Shown here: positions 35,201 through 45,289 of the stretch, piece by piece
Layout: each line of letters opens with the position of its first letter
Numbering within the stretch: position 1 is the first letter of the stretch
Assembly: GCA_028752905.1 (NCBI GenBank)
Contig: JAQNBH010000008.1
Coordinates: 1,751,351 to 1,815,350, forward strand
DNA: 64,000 bases
Direction: 5' to 3'
From: Cladorhizidae sp. MBARI D1340-BT2
Lineage: Eukaryota; Porifera; Demospongiae; Poecilosclerida; Cladorhizidae
Position numbers and translations under genes: made by a program
The notes under the pieces: generated by a model
Told to the model about the DNA's origin: nothing
What the model saw: only the letters and a program-made list of their open reading frames with translations
Databases searched by the model: none

Positions 35201-38200
35201 AGAAGCCATAATATTATGGGTTGAAGTGTTTCGTGCATGGGCCTCTTTTCAAATATTTTTGCGAAGTGTAAACACAGGTGTGTGTCCATGGATGGGCTTG
35301 TTTTGAGGTTGGCTTTTTTAAAAGATCTTTGCAGTTCACGCTTAAGCATAATCAACTTCATTAGTGTACCAGTATAATACAAGTTGAATGAGCGATGTGG
35401 TTCAATGATGATTTAATTGGCCTGTGTAACCCTTGCTGGTTAAGGCGCCAGCCTATTTGCACCAGGCCACTACCGTATTGCCAGTCAGGGCATGAGAGTT
35501 AGCATTATTTGGTTCACCATATTGTGGCTGTATATTCTTGTAAAGTATCATCATGATCTATATATATCCTGGTCCCTCCACCACCCTCGCCATTTCCATC
35601 CCTCTTCCTTCCTCTCTCCCCATCCCAATCCCTCCCCTCCTCCCCATTCCAATTCCTCCCTTTCCTCCCCACCTCGACCCATCCCTTTAAAATATTATAG
35701 ATGTGTCAATCATTTGAATTGAGTGCCCATACATAATACTTCATCACTTGCACTTGATATATACAATTAAAATATATATGCATTGGTGTGCTTTAAATAG
35801 CTTATGCATAGAGGTGGCAGCCACTTGTATGCAAAATGAAAACTTCAAATGCCATATTGGGCTATATTTGTCAAGTGCATATGATGAACTAGATGGAGCT
35901 AATGTCCTAATGACAAATATATCACAGATACTCATTGCTATTGTATGTCTAATAAGATTTAGGTAATGTACGAAAACATTCTTACTTAAGTCATGGTGAA
36001 AATATTTTTCAGTACATGTAACATGTGCACAATCTTACCTGAATAAACAGGAGGAACTGCACATATTTCAAGAGGAATTTTGAGTATTGGTGTTACAGAT
36101 AAAAAGCTATATTCTCCACCAAATAAACAAATAGATCCAGGAACCATCTTGTCCACTTCAACTTCAACCGACTTAGTTTCAAAGGGAAGGTTAGAATCGG
36201 TGTAATCTGCACACTGTAAACAGAGCAGAATTATGGTAAAAACACACCTTCAACCCCCAACGCCTAAAACTAGATAAGTCATTTAGTGCCTGTGCAGCTG
36301 ACCTAGAGTACAAGATGAATACTTCAAAATAGGTCACTATTAAGACTTATTATATCAAGAAAGCCACCTGTGCAATTGACTATCTAATGAAGTGTAAAAA
36401 ACTCATATATGCTGTCCATCCAATCACGCAACATTTAGCCCAGAACCACATACTTTTGTGGTTTGAGACTGAGTGTGTTCCAGTGGGTCATGTGGAAATA
36501 GATACATACAATAAATTTAACGCTCTTTAGTTTTGTTGCTGTTGTTGTATTTCCCTACCAAATTGACTGAGTTTCAACCAAACATGTGACAAAGGAATAT
36601 GAACAGCAAAATGGAAGAGGAAACTACTTTGATCAATTATTAAAGGAATACTTACCACTTCAACACTTTTATTGTAAAGGCACACACATTGCAGGTGATA
36701 ATGTTCAACATATGCAATCACTCCTGTTGCAGCAGACAAGAACCCAGGATTATTCCATTCAATCCTACCACCAGTGATGCTGCTTGGACAAGTAACTTTA
36801 AGCCTACGAGCATTTGCTGGAGCTATGGAAAAATATAAATTTAAAAATATTCAGTTAAAGTTTTTGTAGATTCTGTAGATGCAACTAAAACATGTTAAAA
36901 AACAACAAATATCGTCACAAGTCTCGTATGTCAATGCTACTTACATGTGCGTCTTCCTGCAGTGTCAGACAAGGAACATATGCCCCTTACTCCACTTTTG
37001 GATTGGTTAGAATATTGATTTGAGACAAACACATAGATGTGAACAGAGAAACTATCATCATCTAAGTTTATTTCAAACGTTGTAGTGTTTGTGGTGAACT
37101 TTTGACCTTTGTATTCCAAAGTGTATCTGGTGATTGTGTTTGTGTTCAAAATTGGAGAATCCCAGTTTAACACTATTTTGGGCAGTTCAGGATGATTTGA
37201 TTGGTCCACTGATATGCATGAAATATTATCTGGTGGGTTCGAAAATCCTGCAATAAATCAAGAGAAAAGTTTACTCCATACCAATTGAAACAAACACTAT
37301 GTACTGCAATTAGGACATAGAAGGATGGCAGGGGAGAAGAGAAGGAGAGAAGGGCACAATATAACGAGAGATGAATGAAGGAATACTTATCTAGCTCAAT
37401 AATATAACAATAGATGAATGAAGGAATATAGCTCAACAAGATGTGTTCACTATTCTACTAAACTTTGAACTTTGTTGCTAATCAGGAGTCAGTAATTCTT
37501 AAAAGAATGACGTACCTCTTTCCAGGACTCTAGTTATTGAAGAATCACTTCCAGCAACACTGTGAACAAAGCATTGATAAATGCCAGCCATAGCTCCAGC
37601 TCCTGGGCTGTTGGGGACATATGTCAATTCGTTGTCTGCATTCGCATGTCCTGTTAATTCCACTCCATTTTTGTACCATGAGTAAATTAATCTCGATCCA
37701 TTATCAATAACCTGACAAACCAGATCCAACCTGGTTTCGTTGAGGAAAGTATACATCTCTGTCACTCGTGAAATATCAGATATTTGTGGCCGAACTATAA
37801 GCAAATACAATAGAGCATTATATCTTACCGACTAGTTCTGTAATACATAAGAATAGCCAAGCATAAATCCTTGATATTCACTGCTTTGAAGGTTGCTGAC
37901 ACAGTTCTTAACCCACCTATGGAATTATGGTTAATGAATAATGTGCTTGTCAGTTGGTCCACAGCAAGTGAGGATGAACAGTAATAGACTCCTTCATCTT
38001 CTATCGACATATCAGTAATCTCCAGTGCTCCACTTGCATGTACATTCTACAAAGAGCAACAAATTTCACCGCACTGAATATGATATTCACATAAAACATA
38101 CATTGGGATTATGTAGACAGATGAATTAGTGCATGCTATCATGGAGGTAAGAATCATATGTGCAATTTTGTGACCACACCTTACTTGTGCCTTACTTGTG

Positions 38201-41200
38201 CCTACAACAAAAACTGCACCTTTATATTTGAGGGAGAAATAATTGATTTAGAGTATCTGTAGAATAAAAAGCTCAATGTTTTGAAACTCTTGGTAAGCAT
38301 GGGTATTGTTTCTGTGAGAGACAGAGAGAACTGCAACAGCTCTTGTAGCAGGAAGTGCATTAGCAGTTCCCTTTGGTTGATCTACTTCTAAAACACTAAT
38401 CTCCTCAACCAAAAATCTCATGTATCAACTATGACTAATGTTGGCAGCAGTTTTGTAATCCAGATCATGGTTTAGAGAGTCCAAAAAGAAGCCTTGAATC
38501 CTTTGATAATATACAATTTTAGCAGAAGACCTCAAATTTTGCAAAGGTATTCACAAGTAATCTATTTCTTGACTGGAAAAATCAATGAGTGAAGAGTATT
38601 AGCAAGTAAAGTTCATTGATTCAGTGTAGCTAACTTACATGCCAAATTTTTATCAGAATAAATAACCAAGGGGATACTCTAATAACACAACAACACCAAC
38701 AACAATAACAACAACAACAATAACAACAACAATAACAAAACATTATATTTGCTGATTTTGTAGCTAGAGTCAGGGGTAGATGAGCTAATCTTTAGTTGGG
38801 AGAGTTGGGAGGTAAAACACCATGTTGCTTTTTGGTGTGTTTCAAAACACCAGAAAATGAGTGTACATAAGCTGTACTGAAGTAGAAAGTTATCGGATGG
38901 GGGAGGGGCCAAGGTGCTACCCGTGCAGCCTCTTCTGAATGTTCAACAAGTTAGAAAAGTGTTTAAAATAGGTATTAGTGGTGAAGATCTTGTTCTCCTC
39001 TACTGTTTGGTTTGTTCCTTGCCACAATGCTGATGTAGGCTGTGGCTAATCCTCGACTGAGGGGCAGTCTCTAATAACAGAACATCAACAACAACCGTGA
39101 TATGTCCGCACTTGTATAACAAACAAACTAAAAGCAACAACACACTTTATTTACCAACAACTAGCATTATTTAATTGATTTGTCAAAACAGAAAGGAAAC
39201 GAGCCATACCGATGTAGACAACAGATAGTGAGATAACTCTTTTCCATTTTAAAATCAAATTTACCAATATTATAGGTACTGTAGTACTTTATTAAAATTA
39301 ATAAAATGATAGGTGTGACATCATTTTGAAAGGTAAAGGCTATTGTAATATTGTTTTAGTATTGAAGGAGAGCACACAGACTTTTGAGCCATTATCTAGT
39401 TCATCAGTGAAGTTTGCAGAATCTATGCAACTATTACATGTGAAGAAAGAGCAAAACATAAGGAAAGAATTTATCTGAATAAACCTTCTGCATATTTAGA
39501 AATTCCGAGTATAATATGTTAAGGAATAGAGCACTCTCCCTAGTTGCAGTGCAGCCTCTATCACGCAGTGTATCATGCATAGTAATAAAGCATACCAGTG
39601 ATGGAGCTTGCCATCCATCCTTGAACCACACCACATCAGAATAGTTTCTCAAGTTCAGGTCACAAGATAGAGTCACTTGGTCACCAAGGGTAACATTAAA
39701 AATCTTAGTTGCTTTGTCCTTCAAGTGATGACCTAAAGAAAAACAACTTGACAATGATTGCATCTCTAGCTAATGACTGATTCCCTGGGCAATTACGTAG
39801 CATGCAAACATATACCACTCTATGCTATGTTTTGCCAATTGTAAGCTAACACAGTGCAAATTGGTATCATACCATGGTGTAATTTAGTACATATGTTTTA
39901 ATTTTAGTGCAACATAAATGATCACTCCAGTTAAAACCTACATAATTCACTTACCCACAACACGAATGTAAGCCTTTTCACTAACAGTGACCATGGTACT
40001 GTTTCCAAGTGGATCCACTCCATCCAATATCAAGCACTCGTAATAGCCCGAGTCATTTTGGGAGGCATTGTCTCTGTGCAGAGAACTGGTGATGCTGTTA
40101 AAACTACGGCTACTGGTTGAATGGATTCTGTCAATGTCTTTATTATTAAACATCCAATCCACCACAACTTTGGATTTGCTTGATAAGTTTGCAACACAAG
40201 TCAGTATAAAATTATCTTCAGAGTATACTACTTGTGACTTGGGACTTGAAGCAATCGTAATGGGATTTATTTGTAAAATATACTCTGTATAAGATCAGCA
40301 ATTAACAACAACAACAGCAACAACAATAATATATAATAGTAATGATAATAATATAGTATAATAGAAATAATAATTAAAAAAATGGTATTAGTAGTAACAA
40401 CAATAACAGCAGCATCAATAATAATGATAAACAGTGGCAAATAATTCCACAAAATATTTTACTGATTCTACTGAGCAGTTTAATGTTTTTTCCCCAAGTT
40501 AGTTGGGTAATTGGGAGGGGGAGGGAAAGTTCTGCTTTGGAGTCCGACCCCATGGGAAAATCCTTGGAAATATTTCTTTCGTAGGATATTTGAAGTACAG
40601 AGAAGTGACACAACTTTGATTAAACTCCTAGGAATGTGTCCAATATTAATGGTATCTTTTTTTACTGCTAGCTACTACTGGGTAGCGATCTCTTGACTCT
40701 CTTTCAAATCCCCTCAACTGCTAGTTTCCATATAGCTCTAAATTGTGATAGAGATTCGCCAAATCTCTTTAGAAGTAAATGGCATCTTGTCTCATGTTAG
40801 TGATGTCAGTAAATAAGAATTCGTAGACCATGTATCCATGAAAGTATAATGACATGAAATATTTTCATGCAGAGATGAAGTATTCCAGATTTACTTACAG
40901 TTTAGTAAAGTGTCCATTAAAGTGCCATCTGAATGGCTTCATTAGAGAACATGTTAGAGGTGAGGCATGAATCACAGCACCCATTGTAAGTGAAGAGTTA
41001 GTCGCTTCTGCCATGCCCTCTCCAGACATGATCTCACACACATGCACAATATCAACCAGACTCTCTGTCACTCAGATGCAGTTTATACATAGAATTTCAA
41101 CACTGCACAGTTCGATTAGCACATCCTCTACCATTCGCAGCAGACATACTTTATAACAGGCAATGATTTTTCACAGCAAATACCAAGGCAACTATTAAGA

Positions 41201-44200
41201 ATTAGTAATATTGTTCTATAAATAAATAACATGACATCACTCCTTATAGACATTGTTATAAAATTAATTACTCAATCTTCGACACTCCTTCCCAATAGTT
41301 CCCATGGATACAAATACTATGAACTCACCCTGCACCTAGTCAAGTAATAGCATTGCTGAAGACATGATTATGGCTATATTGTGGGGACATGTTTGGCCTA
41401 GCAGTGTAGAAAGTTTCTGATGAGGTGGGCTTCAAATTGGATTATAAACAGCTATTCGACGACCATCCTAGCTATTCGACGACCATCCTACCTAATGAGC
41501 ACTTGACTCAAACAAAACTCATTATGGACACTTGAATGGCTTCAGTGAATGTGCTTTTCCAAAGTGTGGCTGTACTTCTTTGCTTCATGTCATTGCTTTC
41601 ACATCAGCCGATTAGTGTGAGCCGAAGGTTATGAACTATGATGATTTGAGGTGCACATAGAATTTCATTTTTACCACAGGCTATCCTAAGATTTCTTCAC
41701 TTTTTTAATAGCAAAACAGCGTATAAATGTTACACATTGGACTAATTGTTTAAATTATCAAGAAATGTACACAGCTAGCATATACACCCCCATGCTGGGT
41801 GAGATTATCTGACATGTCAGTTGCATGGCCATTGCTCAGTGGTATATTAAGCTGATAACCTGTCCTGGCAAAGGATCAATTGCTGCTCCATTGGTCGTAA
41901 ACCAAACATCTACCTGTGAGAGGTGAAGCCATAACCAGGGGCAAACTGGTCCGGCCTTCTGGATTGAGAGGGCTAAATGACGTTATTGTGGTTTAGGCCT
42001 GCAGTGGGTGCCATGAGAACTTCCAAGATGTGTGACAGCAATTTAAGGCAGCAACAGAGGTAAGATTAGAAGGTATGCCTATTAATGAACAGAGCAGACA
42101 TCGTGGATGATCCAGGGTGGTGGTGGTGTTGTTGGGGTGGGTTGGACATCTCTCTTCCCCCTCCCTTATTCCACAGTCTCCATTGGTGTTAATATGTAGG
42201 TGGGTATAGATTTAACTTCAAGTTACTGGTAAGCTGTTGCAGGTGGTGTCGAGCTTACTTAAGATGTTGTAGGTGGTGTAGATCTTACATAACCCTCTTA
42301 AGGCAGTTGTGGTGCATATATTTACGCTCAATTATCTTCTATGAGGTTATCCTGTTGACTGACAACCTGAACTACTAGCCTGAAATACGAGCCATGACCA
42401 TCAAAGACAAGCAGCACAAGTGAATTGATTGTACAGTGCATGCACAATATTGACCACACATAAAACTTAACCAGCCGAAGCCATTGTGGTTCCGGCTTTG
42501 TTAATTTTTCTTCAGTGTGAAGGGTAATTAATTACCTGACTTAACACATCCACACTCAAAGTGTGTACAATAAAAAAATATATGATTAGCGCCTAATAAG
42601 TGAGTAGTATGCTTTAGGAAGCTCTTCCTTGTCAATATGAGACCAAATACAGAGGGTAGTAAATAACTCTGCTCCTTTTTAAAGCAGTTGGAAGTCAGCT
42701 TTCTGGCTTTTTTAATCCTTGAATTGGTGATTACCTGTCTAGTGCACATTATGCAGTGCATGTAATATAACTGAGGTGACTCAAAGAGATGAGCATTCGT
42801 CACGTTTCCTTTTCAGAAACTTTAAAAGGCTGTGTGGGTAGAGGTGGATGTAGCTAGCTGCCTATTATTAATTTCTCTTATTTTTAAATCCAAAGTTCTA
42901 CCCCCTTCCACATGGTCAAGAATCACGAGAAGAGAGTGCTACATTGTTATTGGCAGCCACAGCTACTAATGAGCCATGATAGTTTATATGTGGTAACAGC
43001 ATTGGGGTACTCTGCGTCCTGAGCTTGGATGTCATGGAATGTCTGACATCCAGATGGTTGAACTCAAATTCCTTCTAAACCAGACTAACCAGTTATGAAA
43101 GGAATAGCATTGGTAGGCGAGCAGAGGTGAGATTAGTATCTAAGTCTACCTATATACATGGTGTGCACCTCCTCCACAAAAACTAGCGTAGCTTCCATTT
43201 TTTTATGGAGGATGGTCACCACACAGAGATACACTAAACACTTTATAGTTTTCTCTTTCAATCAGATTTTTATTTTTTATTTCCAACATTGCAATTGAAA
43301 TACTTCAGTCTTCATCATGGTGAGTGAAGACCCAAGTATTTTGGTAAAATGTTGATAACGAAAGAGAGATCTACAAAGTATTTGATTTCAGCTGAAAATT
43401 ATCGTTCACTTTTGCCATACATATATGCACACATACCTACAGAGACATATATATGAACTACAGATCATCCAACCCACTAGTATGATGGTGGCTTCACTTG
43501 CCTGATCACAGCCAAGATTCTAGCTTGCTAATGCAACAAGTCTACACTTATGTATATATATATATATTATGGCCTCCAAGTAAGACTTGACTATTCCATC
43601 TTGACTTCATTCATTTCATGAAACTAATCAAGCATGCAGAAGTCAAAGCCATAGGATCTTTCCCTGCAAGGTTTGAGAAGACATTTTAAACTTCAAAGAG
43701 ATAGCTGCTATGAGATCAGTGGCAGAGCTACTGCATTGAACTGCATGAAACAACTCGGTAGCATTTCTTTAGTAATTAATGTCTATGGCTAGCCAATCAG
43801 CTACAACTCAAGGAAATTGTTTGCTTGCTACAACAACCTCAGAACTGAACCATGTAATAATCCACTATACAAGCTTTAATTAGGCCAAAGAGAGTGGAAA
43901 TCCTATCCGTGTGTGTGTTGTGTGTGTGTGTGTGTGTGTGTGTAGCTGTGCAGGCTCAGCATGGGTCATTAACAGTGCAAAGGATACTAGAAGGAGATGG
44001 AGTTATAATTGTACCATAATAAAAATTAAACTGGCTGAGCGACAAATGATTTGGCACAATTACAATGGCAGCGAAATGTCGTTTTCAGCCCAACATAGAC
44101 AGTCATTGATACATAAAGTATATAGCAACAATTATTATATATAATATATACATGGACATATTTACACATTTAATTGCCTCTTAGTATTGACCAATAGTTA

Positions 44201-45289
44201 AGCTATGGGGAATTGAAACATACATATTGCACTGAGTGCAGAGTCAGCATGGCCACCAATCAGAAATGGATAGAGCTAGGCTGCCTACAAATCTTGCTGG
44301 ATTGAGGAGGCTAAAGTTGCTTTTCAGTTTTTAAGCTTATGTCCACTTCTAAATTCCATGAAAGCGTCCTGGTCATCTTTTTTGTGGCAACATACAACAA
44401 GCCCTAAATAGAGATAAAAAGAAACATTCTTGCTACTTTATCCTCATTAGTGACCCGAGTATATACAAGTGTCATTAGTGTGTGTGTGTGTTATTGTGAT
44501 TTCGTAGGGGGAGGGGGTTGAAGGGATGGAATAGGTGATCCACGCATTATCTTATGACTCGCAAGCTGAAAATTAAACTAAATGATTTTCACTTTCTCTA
44601 CCCGTCCTCCAAAAAATTCGCACCATTTTAATGCATAATCATATTTTGTGCATCTTAATAGGTAACCAATTGCTAAATCATTAACACACACTCTACTCCA
44701 AGGTAACCAAAACAGTACACCAATATCCCTAGTTTGAATGCTAGTATTAAAAGCAGGCTGAATTTCCACTAATGGCAGAATCTTACAACAACCTTCTAAT
44801 AATCAAGGCATTCTTCAGGGAGTTGGGACGCCGCCTGAGGTCAGTGACTTATGAAGAGGACTCCCATCAACATCTTCTTCAGCGGATTTCTGTGGCTGTG
44901 CAGCGTGGGAATGCAGCCTCAGTAATGGGATCTTTGCCATCAGGGTTGGGGACGAGCCATTTCCCTAGTCATCGCATGAACTTTTAAACTTTTTAACTTG
45001 AGGTATGGCATGTTGTTCTCTGTCATAATTATGTATAATAAAAATTATTAAAAAATTTTGAAATTGTATTCTCTCGATGTTTCGAATAGATGCTCTAGCC
45101 TTCATTTATCTGCGGCATTTCACCGTGAATTTCTAAAAGTCGGTGTGGACGCAACATAATACTAGCTAGAGCACTGCGCGCTATTGTACTATATTCCAAC
45201 ATAGACAGAAGAAACTCACCGTAGTTTTCGGATACGGGAAGGACGACTTTTAATAAAGTGAGGACTATGATACAGGAGGTCTGCTTCAT
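25976..45289 (-). CDS. Predicted Ig/FN3 transmembrane receptor, 17 coding exons, 836 aa
   Basis: The joined exons (listed separately) total 2511 nt including the stop, all read in one frame and all with GT donors and AG acceptors. Domain order: signal peptide (1-23), Ig1 (24-133), Ig2 (134-222), Ig3 (223-315), FN3 (316-416), cysteine module A (417-530), cysteine module B (531-625), linker and three-copy stalk (626-691), transmembrane helix (about 698-722), basic stop-transfer RKRSKR, and a tail of about 107 residues with tyrosines in HYEDT and CYEAT contexts. This layout suggests a cell-surface adhesion or recognition receptor that signals through tyrosine phosphorylation, but no ligand or kinase domain is visible. 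Introns between modules are phase 1 throughout. Within Ig2, module A and module B they are phase 0. The weakest link is the signal exon, 4.9 kb away. Exons could have been missed between it and Ig1. I do not recognise an ortholog. Confidence 0.8.
26477..26653. mobile_element. Foldback MITE, about 177 bp, in the last receptor intron
   Basis: Left arm 26479-26532 and right arm 26597-26653 are inverted copies (ACTTGAAATTGTATTCTCTC against GAGAATACAATTTGAAGT) over about 55 bp. The loop holds GGGAATAATTATTCCC, itself a palindrome. A partial copy lies at 45059-45104. Confidence 0.8.
26653..26712. repeat. (CTT)n tract
   Basis: TTCTTCTTC and TTTTTC runs directly beside the foldback element. The minus-strand poly-Lys frame over it is an artefact. 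Confidence 0.9.
26945..27075. repeat. (TG)n/(TGG)n microsatellite
   Basis: TGTGTG runs with GGTGGTGGTG in the middle, intronic. Confidence 0.9.
27721..27980. repeat. Hairpin, 29-bp duplication and CTAACC-rich stretch
   Basis: ACACATTCTAATACT at 27721-27735 is inverted exactly at 27743-27757. The right arm belongs to a 29-bp unit repeated in tandem (27742-27799). 27840-27980 is a diverged duplication around CCACAGGGCTAAG with telomere-like CCCTAACCCTA. All intronic. Confidence 0.75.
28951..28989 (-). CDS. Receptor exon 16: 39-nt microexon
   Basis: Thirteen residues, NWYNHGLTSGLTG, phase 0 on both sides, so it could be skipped without changing frame. Acceptor TTTATATAG, donor GTGAGT. It includes one tyrosine (WYNH). 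Confidence 0.65.
29695..29810 (-). CDS. Receptor exon 15: transmembrane helix
   Basis: 116 nt, phase 1 to phase 0. Encodes AYRMYMIVLSLCTATAAVAF then IAIMIMMLVCYRKRSKRN: about 25 hydrophobic residues followed by a basic stop-transfer cluster. This sets N-out/C-in topology. Acceptor ACCCACACAG, donor GTAAGT. Confidence 0.85.
29872..29919 (-). CDS. Receptor exon 14: stalk repeat, copy 1
   Basis: 48 nt, symmetric phase 1, encoding TTSELSQFNTTSIES. It differs from copies 2 and 3 by a 3-nt loss inside and a donor moved 3 nt, so the length stays 48. Its last base A joins GT of exon 15 to give Ser. Donor GTAAGT. Confidence 0.75.
30938..30985 (-). CDS. Receptor exon 13: stalk repeat, copy 2
   Basis: 48 nt, symmetric phase 1, encoding TTSELPQFNTITSTE. 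Joining it to the exon before (A + AT) creates Asn and a new NTT sequon at the junction. Acceptor GTTCTACAG, donor GTAAGT, both good. Confidence 0.7.
32007..32054 (-). CDS. Receptor exon 12: stalk repeat, copy 3 of the triplicated segment
   Basis: 48 nt, symmetric phase 1, encoding TTSELPQFNTTTSIE. Ser/Thr-rich with an internal NTT sequon. Acceptor TTTCCACAG. The donor is GTGTGT, weaker than that of the other two copies. Confidence 0.65.
33208..33261 (-). CDS. Receptor exon 11: linker
   Basis: 54 nt, phase 1 at both ends, encoding TQPVLQNETMTDSLEEY. Acceptor ATATGCAG was chosen over the downstream CTCAG because only it keeps the frame with exon 10. Contains one sequon (NET). Donor GTAAAT is weaker than most. 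Confidence 0.65.
33430..34195. repeat. About 34-bp minisatellite, some 20 copies
   Basis: Units read ATGCTAGTTGGTGTGTTATC then ATACCTGTACTGCC, with AGTCCTC variants. Copies in the right half (33900-34170) are more uniform (ATGCTAGCTGGTGTG), indicating recent expansion there. It lies in the intron between module B and the linker exon. Confidence 0.92.
34357..34513 (-). CDS. Receptor exon 10: cysteine module B, second half
   Basis: 157 nt, phase 0 to phase 1. FVIYDIEVSSPTSELNINNG, then NFNVCSFTMEIRESSGNSTY and DLQCALEG. Same phase layout as exon 8. Donor GTAAGT. Confidence 0.75.
34689..34816 (-). CDS. Receptor exon 9: cysteine module B, first half
   Basis: 128 nt, phase 1 to phase 0. RLNVTCGETGIILHISWKSF matches the start of module A (R-L-x-V-T-C, then I-x-W), so A and B look like diverged copies of one two-exon module. 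Donor GTAAGT. Confidence 0.75.
34817..36038. other. Receptor intron; no gene recognised
   Basis: Holds a CT-rich stretch at 35570-35690 and an 88-codon minus-strand frame (35116-35382) with no recognised domain. Confidence 0.45.
36039..36213 (-). CDS. Receptor exon 8: cysteine module A, second half
   Basis: 175 nt, phase 0 to phase 1. Begins CADYTDSNLPFETKSVEVEV and contains PGSICLFGGEY and PLEICAVPP. Two or three cysteines would pair with those of exon 7. Donor GTAAGA. Confidence 0.75.
36656..36822 (-). CDS. Receptor exon 7: cysteine module A, first half
   Basis: 167 nt, phase 1 to phase 0. ARRLKVTCPSSITGGRIEWN then GVIAYVEHYHLQCVC. The Cys then Trp spacing resembles a divergent Ig or FN3 fold but I cannot place it in a family. 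Donor GTAAGT. Confidence 0.75.
36945..37247 (-). CDS. Receptor exon 6: fibronectin type III domain
   Basis: 303 nt, phase 1 at both ends. LPKIVLNWDSPILNTNTI then TRYTLEYKG follows the FN3 pattern of a Trp on strand B followed by P-x(n)-I-x-Y-x-L-E-Y. The later segment HIYVFVSNQYSNQSKSG has the position of the F-G strands. Donor GTAAGT. Confidence 0.82.
37516..37794 (-). CDS. Receptor exon 5: Ig domain 3
   Basis: 279 nt, phase 1 at both ends. Ig cysteines are in RLDLVCQVI and GIYQCFVHS, and the core Trp is in YSWYKNG. AGIYQCFVHSVAG resembles the F-strand of I-set domains in cell-adhesion receptors. Donor GTACGT. Confidence 0.88.
37917..38046 (-). CDS. Receptor exon 4: Ig domain 2, second half
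   Basis: 130 nt, starts phase 0 and ends phase 1. It reads NVHASGALEITDMSIEDEGV then YYCSSSLAVDQL, supplying the D-x-G-x-Y-x-C signature missing from exon 3. Acceptor TTTGTAG, donor GTGGGT. Confidence 0.85.
38047..39595. other. Receptor intron inside Ig2, with (AAC)n and a MITE copy
   Basis: (AAC)n with AAT variants at 38683-38742. At about 39188-39350 the sequence AGAAAGGAAACGAGCCATAC, with GAGATAACTC and ATTTTAAAATCA, is a diverged copy of the foldback element at 17968. No additional exon seen. Confidence 0.6.
39596..39732 (-). CDS. Receptor exon 3: Ig domain 2, first half
   Basis: 137 nt, starts phase 1 and ends phase 0. The stretch FNVTLGDQVTLSCDLN carries the first Ig cysteine, and SDVVWFKDG the core Trp. 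An intron splits the domain between strands C and D, a classic place for an Ig-domain intron. Donor GTATGC. Confidence 0.85.
39955..40284 (-). CDS. Receptor exon 2: Ig domain 1
   Basis: 330 nt, phase 1 at both ends. It contains the first Ig cysteine in NFILTCVANL, the core Trp in VVVDWMFNN, and the second cysteine in DSGYYECLIL. That is the D-x-G-x-Y-x-C pattern of an I/V-set Ig fold. Several Asn sequons (NLS, NAS, NDS, NST) fit an extracellular domain. Acceptor CTTATACAG, donor GTAAGT. Confidence 0.85.
40285..45219. other. Receptor intron 1 (about 4.9 kb)
   Basis: Contains an AAC/AAT microsatellite (40290-40440), a 20-bp exact tandem duplication AGCTATTCGACGACCATCCT (41450-41490), a TG run (43905-43943) and a partial foldback MITE (45059-45104). 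A plus-strand frame at 44772-44987 with FFRELGRRLRSV and LLQRISVAVQRGNAA may be a transposon-derived fragment, but I cannot name it. A missed extracellular exon is possible. Confidence 0.5.
45220..45289 (-). CDS. Receptor exon 1: start codon and signal peptide
   Basis: ATG at 45287-45289. The 23 residues, MKQTSCIIVLTLLKVVLPVS plus ENY, have a short basic start, a hydrophobic core and a polar end, as in a cleaved secretion signal. The donor GTGAGT follows at 45219. The exon ends one base into a codon (G), which joins AG of exon 2 to make Glu. Phase and signal fit exon 2 exactly, which is why I chose it. Confidence 0.65.

Noticed and set aside
40903..41070. Candidate receptor exon with LTCSLMKPFRWHFNGH, C then W then NG as in Ig halves
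   Set aside because: With donor GTAAGT at 40902 it ends in phase 2, while the next exon needs phase 1, and no acceptor fits. The signal exon at 45220 joins exon 2 in frame.
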